From assembly GCA_938001995.1 (NCBI GenBank), contig CALLAV010000136.1, positions 1 through 14,552 on the forward strand: a stretch of DNA of 14,552 nucleotides. Reading direction: 5' to 3'. This document shows, one piece after another, positions 1 to 5,672 of the stretch. Source of the stretch: an uncultured Amylibacter sp. Lineage in GTDB: Bacteria; Pseudomonadota; Alphaproteobacteria; Rhodobacterales; Rhodobacteraceae. Within the stretch, counting starts at the first letter, position 1. Each line of letters starts with the position of its first letter. The position numbers were made by a program, and so were the translations under genes. The notes beneath the pieces are model-generated. The model was not told where the DNA came from. It saw only the letters and a program-made list of their open reading frames with translations, and did no database searches.

Positions 1-126
1 GGCGACGTTGGGGATGCGATTACCGCTGCGCTGAACTGTGGCAAACCTGCGGTGGTAGATGTGGCAGTGGACCCGAATGCGCTTTATTCGTTTCGGCGGG
101 ATTCGTTTAAGCATCGGGGAGGATGA
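1..126 (+). CDS. C-terminal end of a thiamine-diphosphate-dependent (acetolactate synthase-like) enzyme, partial
   Basis: Reading frame 1 is open from the window edge to TGA at 124-126 and gives 41 residues. They include an A-A-L-N-C-G-K-P-A-V-V-D-V-A-V-D-P stretch, the form usually seen at the end of the C-terminal pyrophosphate-binding domain of ThDP enzymes of the acetolactate synthase/benzoylformate decarboxylase type (small-Gly-x-Pro followed by a hydrophobic strand and DP). The rest of the protein, including the ThDP-binding GDG motif, lies outside the window, so the family call rests on this short tail. The gene runs into the following CMD gene with about 20 bases between stop and start, so the two are probably co-transcribed. 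Such enzymes perform carboligation or decarboxylation of 2-oxo acids; the substrate cannot be told. Confidence 0.6.
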   Translation, partial: GDVGDAITAALNCGKPAVVDVAVDPNALYSFRRDSFKHRGG

Positions 127-145
127 GTATTTGGAGAACAAAGAA
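116..145 (+). repeat. Copy B of the stop-codon-proximal TATTT-N10-GAA motif
   Basis: A G-rich stretch (116-127) leads to TATTT at 128-132, then GAA ten bases later at 143-145, with a second GAA at 136-138. It overlaps the stop codon of the ThDP enzyme (124-126) and also carries the ribosome-binding sequence of the next gene. Copies A (7990-8016), C (11671-11697, minus) and D (14015-14036) share TATTT and the spacing to GAA (AAA in copy C). Function unknown. Confidence 0.5.
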
Positions 146-505
146 ATGGTAGATTATCCGAACATGAAGGCGCACCGCGAGAAGGGGGATTGGAACCCGC
201 TTTGGGATACGTTTGCGGAGTTGGATCCAGAGTTTCTGGAGGCGTATCTGGCATTTCGCACGGTGCCCCAACAGGGGCCGTTGGAGCAGAAAACCAAAGA
301 GCTGATTTTGATCGCCATTAATGCGGCGACCACACATTTGTATGGGCCAGGCGTGCGGCGGCATATTCAAAATGCTTTGGCAGCTGGGGCGACGCAGGCG
401 GAGATTTTGGAAGCTATTCAGCTTACGACTGTTATGGGCATCCATTCGTGTAATTTGGCCATTCCCATCTTGCTGGAAGAAGTGGAAAACGCGAAAGTGG
501 ATTAA
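146..505 (+). CDS. Carboxymuconolactone decarboxylase family protein
   Basis: A 119-residue protein of the CMD/AhpD-like fold. The family signature is visible at about residues 66-95: GPGVRRHIQNALAAGAT, then QAEILEAIQ, then a helix with GIHS (97-101). The CxxC peroxidatic pair of AhpD is absent (only Cys102), so an alkylhydroperoxidase role is unlikely. The length fits single-domain 4-carboxymuconolactone decarboxylase-like proteins, but many relatives have other or unknown roles, so PcaC is not claimed. The ATG at 146 is chosen because GGAG (133-136) lies a suitable distance upstream. A TTG at 131, preceded by GGAGG at 119-123, is a credible alternative adding five residues. It sits between a ThDP enzyme and an FAD oxidoreductase in one run of genes, which suggests a small accessory catabolic enzyme. 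Confidence 0.85.
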   Translation: MVDYPNMKAHREKGDWNPLWDTFAELDPEFLEAYLAFRTVPQQGPLEQKTKELILIAINAATTHLYGPGVRRHIQNALAAGATQAEILEAIQLTTVMGIHSCNLAIPILLEEVENAKVD

Positions 506-538
506 CCTTTTCGCAAAATCCTCACGGCAGGTGAACCG

Positions 539-1900
539 ATGCAAACTATTAACGAACCACCCCGCGAAACGTCTGTGATCCATGAAACGGATGTGATCGT
601 GATTGGGTCGGGTCCCGGTGGTTTGGCGGCAGCGCTGGGGGCAGCGCGGGCAGGTGTGCGTGTGGCGCTGGTGGAGCGATTTGGCTGTTTTGGCGGGAAT
701 ATCACCACTGTCGGTGTCGAAGGGTTTGCATGGTATCGCCATGAACAGACCGTTGAAGCGGGCGGCATTGGCATGGAGTTTGAAGAGCGAGCCAAGGCGG
801 CGGGGGCGGCGGTTCCTGAGAGCCAGAGCCTGTCTTATGAGCTTGATTCCGAAGGGTTTAAGCTGGTCGCGGATGCGCTGGTGGAAGAGGCAGGCATTCA
901 TCCGATGATGCACCGTCAGTTTGTGGCCCCTGTGATGGAAGGGGATACGATCAAGGGTGTGATTGTGGAATCCAAAGCGGGCCGAGAGGCGATTTTGGGG
1001 ACCGTTGTGATTGATGCAACAGGGGACGCGGATGTGGCCGAGCGGGCAGGCGCGCCCTGTGTGAAAACCCCTGTGGAGGAGATGCAGGCGGCGTCCGTAA
1101 TGTTCCATTTGGCAGGCGCGGATAAGCAGAAATTTATGGAGGGTGTGAAAGCCGATCCCCAGACCTATGCCGATTGGTCGAGCGGCGAATGGCAGGTAGA
1201 AACGGATGGCAAAGAGGACGAGATGTTTTCGCCTTATCTTGGTAAACCCTTTGAAAAGGCAATCAAAAACGGGATCATCCCACCGCATCTGAACACGATT
1301 GCGGGCACATGGGGCGCGGTGCATGACACAGGTGAAATGACCTATATGAACCTTGTACATTTGGCCGAATGTGACGGGACGGACCCTGACAGCCTGACCA
1401 AGTTTGAGATCGAAGGACGCAAACAGGCCATGCTGGCGATTGAGGCGCTGCGAGAATATACCCCCGGCTGTGAAGGCGCGCGTTTGCGCAATTTTGGCAT
1501 GACCATCGGCATTCGGGACACGCGCAAGATTGATGCGGTTTACAATATGACCGAAACGGACGTGCGCGAGCAGGGGCGGTTTGACGACACCATCGGGATT
1601 TATCCAGAGTTTATTGATGGTTACGGCATTTTAATTATTCCAACAACGGGGCGATATATGCAAATCCCGTATCGTGCTTTGATCCCAAAAGGCGTGACCA
1701 ACTTGCTTGTGGCAGGACGCGCCATTGGTGGGGATAAAGTGGCCCATGCCGCAACGCGAAACATGGCGTGCTGTGCCGTTGCGGGGCAGGGCGCAGGTGT
1801 GGCGGCAGCCCTCGCGGTGAAGCAAAAGGTTAATGCAGCGGATGTGGATATCGGGCTGCTTCAGGCCGAATTAAGCCAGCAAGGGGTGCGCATTCGTTAA
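539..1900 (+). CDS. FAD-dependent oxidoreductase (FAD_oxidored family)
   Basis: A 453-residue flavoprotein. The N-terminal Rossmann fold is clear: VIVIGSGPGG with glycines 23, 25 and 28, followed about 18 residues later by the ribose-binding acidic residue E46 (LVER). An internal VIDATGDADVAERAG segment and the C-terminal LLVAGRAIGGDKVAHAATRNMACCAVAGQGAGVAAAL segment (second FAD-contact region, split here only for length: residues about 385-427) are typical of PF12831 proteins. There is no signal peptide, so it should be cytosolic. The start has AGGTGA at 529-534. Family members oxidise or reduce diverse small organic acids and most have no assigned substrate. Placement between the CMD gene and three ring-cleavage-type genes suggests a redox step on a pathway intermediate; this is inference. 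Confidence 0.88.
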   Translation: MQTINEPPRETSVIHETDVIVIGSGPGGLAAALGAARAGVRVALVERFGCFGGNITTVGVEGFAWYRHEQTVEAGGIGMEFEERAKAAGAAVPESQSLSYELDSEGFKLVADALVEEAGIHPMMHRQFVAPVMEGDTIKGVIVESKAGREAILGTVVIDATGDADVAERAGAPCVKTPVEEMQAASVMFHLAGADKQKFMEGVKADPQTYADWSSGEWQVETDGKEDEMFSPYLGKPFEKAIKNGIIPPHLNTIAGTWGAVHDTGEMTYMNLVHLAECDGTDPDSLTKFEIEGRKQAMLAIEALREYTPGCEGARLRNFGMTIGIRDTRKIDAVYNMTETDVREQGRFDDTIGIYPEFIDGYGILIIPTTGRYMQIPYRALIPKGVTNLLVAGRAIGGDKVAHAATRNMACCAVAGQGAGVAAALAVKQKVNAADVDIGLLQAELSQQGVRIR

Positions 1901-1917
1901 CGCAGACGGCGCGGCGC

Positions 1918-1946
1918 TTGCAAAATCTCGTTAACGTGTTACCTAT
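1918..1946 (+). promoter_or_regulatory. Possible weak sigma-70-type promoter ahead of the FAH-family gene
   Basis: In the 75-base gap between the FAD oxidoreductase and the FAH-family gene, TTGCAA (1918-1923) is followed after 16 bases by TACCTA (1940-1945). This is a loose match to -35 and -10 boxes. It would let the last three catabolic genes be transcribed apart from the first three. The -10 match is poor, so this is only a candidate. Confidence 0.25.
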
Positions 1947-1975
1947 CTTGTATCAGGTGCAAAGAAGGAACAACC

Positions 1976-2830
1976 ATGCGATTTGCCACTTTTACAGCCG
2001 ATGAACACCAAAGCTACGGCGCAGTTACCGATGACGGTATCATTGATTTGCGACCCCATCACCCCGATTGGCCTACATTGCGCGAAGTGATTGAAAACGA
2101 TGGTTTTGATACGCTCGAAAAGACGGCCACTGGCAAGGATGTGACCCATGCGAACGGCAGTTTCCGTTTTGATATCCCCGTACCACGCCCTGACAAAATT
2201 CTTTGCGTCGGTGTGAATTTTCCGGACCGTAATGCCGAGTACAAGGACGGAAAGGAAGCGCCGAAGTTTATGTCGCTGTTTCCGCGCTTTCCCAGCAGCT
2301 TTGTCGGACATGATGTGCCGCTGACACGTCCCACGGTTTCGGAGCAATTGGATTACGAGGGCGAAGTGGTTGTGGTGATCGGTAAGGGCGGGCGGCACGT
2401 TGCGGAGGCGGATGCGCTGGACCATATTGCGGCGCTGTCGATTTGTAACGAAGGGACCGTGCGCGATTGGGTGCGTCATGCGAAGTTCAACGTCACGCAG
2501 GGCAAGAATTTTGATGGGTCGGGGTCCATCGGGCCTTGGCTCGTTCCGTTTAAGGACAACAGCCAGTTGCTAGATATCAAGCTGGAAACGCGTGTGAACG
2601 GAGAGGTCCGGCAATCGGATCGCTCGTCTCGGATGATATTCAACCATGCGGCGGAGATTGCGTATATTTCAACGTTTACGACGCTGGTTCCCGGCGACAT
2701 GATTATTACGGGGACGCCGACGGGCGCAGGTGCGCGCTTTGATCCGCCTGTTTTTTTGAAGCCAGGTGACGTGGTCGAGGTAGAGGTCGAGGGCGTGGGT
2801 ATCCTGCGCAATGGAGTTGTGGACGAATGA
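1976..2830 (+). CDS. Fumarylacetoacetate hydrolase family protein (HpaG/acylpyruvase-like)
   Basis: A 284-residue protein with the FAH fold: a short N-terminal domain, then PDKILCVGVNF (72-82) and the metal-site strand DYEGEVVVVIGK (126-137) with E128 and E130 as likely metal ligands. The GDMIITGTPTGAG loop (240-252) and PGDVVEVEVEGVG (263-275) complete the fold. The third metal ligand, usually the Asp of a (N)DxxxRD motif, is Glu159 here (NEGTVRDW, 158-165). Family reactions include 5-carboxymethyl-2-oxo-hex-3-ene-1,6-dioate decarboxylation/isomerisation, acylpyruvate hydrolysis and fumarylacetoacetate hydrolysis. The HpaH- and HpaI-like genes directly downstream favour the first type. AAGGA at 1965-1969 sets the start, and the stop overlaps the next gene by ATGA. 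Confidence 0.88.
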   Translation: MRFATFTADEHQSYGAVTDDGIIDLRPHHPDWPTLREVIENDGFDTLEKTATGKDVTHANGSFRFDIPVPRPDKILCVGVNFPDRNAEYKDGKEAPKFMSLFPRFPSSFVGHDVPLTRPTVSEQLDYEGEVVVVIGKGGRHVAEADALDHIAALSICNEGTVRDWVRHAKFNVTQGKNFDGSGSIGPWLVPFKDNSQLLDIKLETRVNGEVRQSDRSSRMIFNHAAEIAYISTFTTLVPGDMIITGTPTGAGARFDPPVFLKPGDVVEVEVEGVGILRNGVVDE

Positions 2831-3627
2831 CACCAGAAGAGATTACAGCAGCGGCGGCTTCGCTGGTTCATGCCGAACAGACCAAAACCCAGACGGGTGT
2901 GATTTCGGTCGCGCATCCCGATGTGACGATGGAAGATGCCTATGCCATTCAAGCGGCGTTTGTGGCGGCGAAAGAAGCGGGCGGTGCGGTGCGCAAGGGT
3001 TGGAAAATCGGTTTGACCAGTCGGGCCATGCAGATGGCGCTCGGGATTGATATTCCTGACAGTGGTATTCTGTTTGACGACATGTTTTTTGACCATGGGG
3101 CGACTGTGCCAAAGGGGCGGTTTATTGAGCCGCGTGTTGAGGCAGAGATCGCGTTCATTATGGGTGAGGATTTATCGGGGGCTGATTGCACGCGCGAGGC
3201 GGTTTTGGCGGCAACGGATTGGGTGGCGCCCGCGCTCGAAATCCTTGATACGCGAATTTTGCGGGTCGATCCCGCGAGCGGTGCAACGCGAAAGGTGTAT
3301 GACACGATTGCGGACAATGCCGCGAATGCGGGGATCGTTCTGGGTGACAAAAAGCACAGCCCTGACGCCTTTGATTTGCGCTGGGTCGGGGCTGTCGTGT
3401 CACGCGGCGACAGTGTAGAGGAAACGGGCCTTGGGGCTGGTGTTCTGAACGATCCTGTGATGGGAATGGTCTGGCTTGTGCAGCGCTTGGCCCAATATGG
3501 TCAGGGGTTGCGTGCGGGGGATGTGGTGTTGTCAGGCAGCTTCATCCGCCCGATTGAAGCCCCTGCGGGATCGGTTTTTGCAGCGGATTACGGTGACTTT
3601 GGCCGTGTGGACATCACGTTTGAATAG
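2827..3627 (+). CDS. hpaH: 2-oxo-hept-4-ene-1,7-dioate hydratase-like protein
   Basis: A 266-residue protein, the same size as HpaH/HpcG (about 267). It adds water to a 2-hydroxy-dienoate, giving a 4-hydroxy-2-oxo acid for the aldolase. Visible signature parts are GWKIGLTSRAMQ (58-69), the metal-binding pair E105 and E107 in EPRVEAEIAFIM, and E138 in APALEILDTRI. These match HpcG's three Glu ligands with a one-residue offset, from memory. The C-terminal VVLSGSFIRPIEAPAGSVFAADYG (about 234-257) is also typical. The start overlaps the FAH-family stop (ATGA at 2827-2830), so translation is probably coupled. Relatives such as 2-keto-4-pentenoate hydratase (MhpD, XylJ) share the fold, so the exact chain length of the substrate is inferred from the neighbours. 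Confidence 0.85.
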   Translation: MTPEEITAAAASLVHAEQTKTQTGVISVAHPDVTMEDAYAIQAAFVAAKEAGGAVRKGWKIGLTSRAMQMALGIDIPDSGILFDDMFFDHGATVPKGRFIEPRVEAEIAFIMGEDLSGADCTREAVLAATDWVAPALEILDTRILRVDPASGATRKVYDTIADNAANAGIVLGDKKHSPDAFDLRWVGAVVSRGDSVEETGLGAGVLNDPVMGMVWLVQRLAQYGQGLRAGDVVLSGSFIRPIEAPAGSVFAADYGDFGRVDITFE

Positions 3628-3636
3628 GAGGTCGTC

Positions 3637-4401
3637 ATGGGCGCACCAGTAAATAAATTGAAAGCAGCCTTGGCGTCAGGAGAGTTGCAGACGGGTGCCT
3701 GGCTCGGTCTTGTGGATCCCTATGCCGCAGAAATTGCTGGCACGGCGGGTTTTGATTGGGTGTTAATCGACGGGGAACATGCGCCAAATGGCACAACCGA
3801 AATTTCGAACCAAATCGGCGGATTAAGCGCGTCTGACAGCAGTGTGATTGTGCGGGTTCCAAAGGGTGAGGACTGGTTCATCAAACAGGTGCTGGATGCG
3901 GGGGCGCAGACGGTGATGGTTCCTATGGTAGAAACTGGCGAACAGGCGGCGGAAATGTCGCGCGCGATGCTTTATGCGCCTGAAGGTATTCGCGGTGTTG
4001 GTTCTGCGCTTGGGCGTGCCTCCCAGTGGACGGGGATACCTGATTATTTGACGACCGCAAACGATCAGATGTGTCTGATTGTGCAAGTCGAGGCGCAGCG
4101 CGGGATTGACAACCTAGATGATATTCTGGCCGTTGACGGCGTGGATGCCGTTTTCATTGGTCCTGCGGATTTGGCTGCCGATATGGGGTATCTTGGCAAT
4201 GATCAAGCGCCCGAGGTTCAGGATGCCATGGAAGACGCTGTAAAACGTATTCGCGCCGCTGGCAAAGCCGCGGGGATCATGTGTCCTGATCCCGTTTTAG
4301 CCGAAAAATTCATTGGCTGGGGCGTGAATTTCGCCTGCGTGGCCATTGATGTGGTGATGCTGGCAAATGGGTTGCGCAAGGCGGCACTGTTGCACAAATA
4401 G
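3637..4401 (+). CDS. hpaI: HpcH/HpaI family class II aldolase (4-hydroxy-2-oxoheptanedioate aldolase-like)
   Basis: A 254-residue TIM-barrel pyruvate aldolase. Active-site residues are all present at a constant three-residue offset from E. coli HpaI as I remember it: H48 in IDGEHAPN, R73 in VRVP, and the metal ligands E152 (VQVEAQRG) and D178 (FIGPADLAADMG). The reaction is retro-aldol cleavage of a 4-hydroxy-2-oxo acid to pyruvate plus an aldehyde, succinic semialdehyde in the homoprotocatechuate pathway. AGGAGG at 3626-3631 overlaps the stop of the hydratase gene and is the strongest ribosome-binding site in the cluster. It is the last gene before a strong terminator. GarL and RhmA are close relatives with other substrates, but the adjacent hydratase favours a ring-cleavage role. 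Confidence 0.87.
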   Translation: MGAPVNKLKAALASGELQTGAWLGLVDPYAAEIAGTAGFDWVLIDGEHAPNGTTEISNQIGGLSASDSSVIVRVPKGEDWFIKQVLDAGAQTVMVPMVETGEQAAEMSRAMLYAPEGIRGVGSALGRASQWTGIPDYLTTANDQMCLIVQVEAQRGIDNLDDILAVDGVDAVFIGPADLAADMGYLGNDQAPEVQDAMEDAVKRIRAAGKAAGIMCPDPVLAEKFIGWGVNFACVAIDVVMLANGLRKAALLHK

Positions 4402-4429
4402 GAACCTTGCTTTGCGTTGCCGTTGGCTT

Positions 4430-4461
4430 GACCTTTGGCAGTAAACTGTCAAAGGTTTTTC
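4430..4461 (+). terminator. Rho-independent terminator of the catabolic operon
   Basis: An 11-base-pair hairpin (4431-4441 with 4446-4456, one G-T wobble, loop TAAA at 4442-4445) runs directly into a T tract ending at 4460. It lies 29 bases after the aldolase stop. It separates the catabolic cluster from the ferredoxin/channel pair, which should then have its own promoter in the next 50 bases; no convincing one was seen. Confidence 0.85.
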
Positions 4462-4511
4462 CCATACAAGCGCGACGCCAATGATCGGGCTGTGGAACAG
4501 GGAAAGCCAGC

Positions 4512-5672
4512 ATGTCCGAAACCGCGACAGCAAGCCCTTGGGGCGCTAAACTCCGACTGCAAGCGATGATCGGGACGGGCATGGTGATGTTTGTCTTTAT
4601 CACGATGCATTTGGCGAACCTGACACTTGGCCTCGTTTCGTTGCAAACAATGGAAGATTGGCGCCCAACGCTCAGCGGCGTTTGGTCAAATTTCGCGGTT
4701 CTAAAATACCTGTTGCAGGGTTCGCTCGTCGTGCATTTCCTGTTGGCGCTTTATTCGCTGTATCATCGTAACACGCTGAAAGTCCCGCCCTATGATATGG
4801 CCCAAATGGTGGCGGGTGTGTTGATTATTCCGTTGTTGGGGATGCATGTTTTTGGCGTTATGGCCATTCGCGGATTGGGTTTAGAACCGACTTATATGGT
4901 GGTTCTGGGACAATTCTGGATCGTCTCGCCGTTGAACGGGTTGCAGCAAATTGTGATGCTTGTTGTCGCGTGGATTCACGGGGCTATTGGCGTTTATACG
5001 TGGTTGCAATCGCGCGACGGATCTGCGCGATTGATGAAGTTTTTCTACCCGTTTGTGGTCGCATTGCCGATCTTGGCAATGCTTGGATACGTCGAGGCGG
5101 GGCGCCAGATTATCCCCATCGATGAGGGCGGCATGGGCATGGTTCTGGAAAATGATCCAAACGAACTGGGCCCAACCGTCGACCCTGAAATGATCCCTGT
5201 TATTATCGAACAAGCAAAGCAGCGCCCGATACTTGCTACGCAAATTTCATTGGGGCTCGTTGCGCTGGTATTGGCGGCGCGGTGGCTGCGGCTTTACATG
5301 CGGGATCGCGGGCGTGTGCGTGTGACCTATGCAGGGCGGCGGCCTGCATCATTTGTGTCTGACACGGGGCTGACGCTGTTGGAAATGGTGCATGCGAACA
5401 ACCTACCCCATGCCAATGTCTGTCGGGGTCGGGGGCGGTGTGGAACATGCCGCGTGCGTGTGTTGCGCGGGGGGGAAAACCTGTCTCCACCTGATGACAT
5501 TGAAGCCAAAGTTCTGGCCCGCTGGAACGCAGAGCCAAACGAACGCCTCGCGTGTCAAATCAAACCCCATGAAGGTGATTTAGAGGTCGAGCGAGTGATC
5601 CAGGCAGATTATTCCGACCTTGATTATTCCAAGACCCAAAAAGCCACTAGCCCTGTGAAGGCCACATCATGA
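4512..5672 (+). CDS. Membrane protein with SDH-anchor-like heme domain fused to a [2Fe-2S] ferredoxin domain
   Basis: A 386-residue protein in two parts. The N-terminal part has about six membrane segments (roughly 18-42, 64-84, 98-118, 143-165, 177-197, 241-260). H33, H75, H112 and H156 fall within four separate helices, suggesting b-type heme ligands as in succinate dehydrogenase/fumarate reductase anchors. The C-terminal part (about 268-365) is a ferredoxin with C304-x5-C310-x2-C313 and C348, the adrenodoxin-like [2Fe-2S] spacing. From memory, this pairing occurs at the N terminus of some alphaproteobacterial class III adenylate cyclases; here no cyclase domain follows. AGGGA (4499-4503) supports the start. 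Its stop overlaps the MscS-family gene by ATGA. A role in redox sensing or quinone-linked electron transfer at the inner membrane is inferred. Confidence 0.8.
   Translation: MSETATASPWGAKLRLQAMIGTGMVMFVFITMHLANLTLGLVSLQTMEDWRPTLSGVWSNFAVLKYLLQGSLVVHFLLALYSLYHRNTLKVPPYDMAQMVAGVLIIPLLGMHVFGVMAIRGLGLEPTYMVVLGQFWIVSPLNGLQQIVMLVVAWIHGAIGVYTWLQSRDGSARLMKFFYPFVVALPILAMLGYVEAGRQIIPIDEGGMGMVLENDPNELGPTVDPEMIPVIIEQAKQRPILATQISLGLVALVLAARWLRLYMRDRGRVRVTYAGRRPASFVSDTGLTLLEMVHANNLPHANVCRGRGRCGTCRVRVLRGGENLSPPDDIEAKVLARWNAEPNERLACQIKPHEGDLEVERVIQADYSDLDYSKTQKATSPVKATS

Noticed and set aside
123..152. ATGA overlap at the ThDP enzyme stop, suggesting a coupled gene start
   Set aside because: The frame opened by this ATG stops after nine codons and does not join the CMD reading frame, so the CMD gene starts further on.
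107..1360. Long open frame on the - strand (417 codons) across the CMD and FAD oxidoreductase genes
   Set aside because: The opposite strand encodes two recognisable families through the whole span. The antisense product is His/Arg/Cys-rich with no family features, a common artefact of codon bias.
4428..4456. TTGACC as a -35 box for the ferredoxin gene
   Set aside because: It is part of the terminator hairpin, and the sequence 17 bases later (AAAGGT) is not a -10 box.
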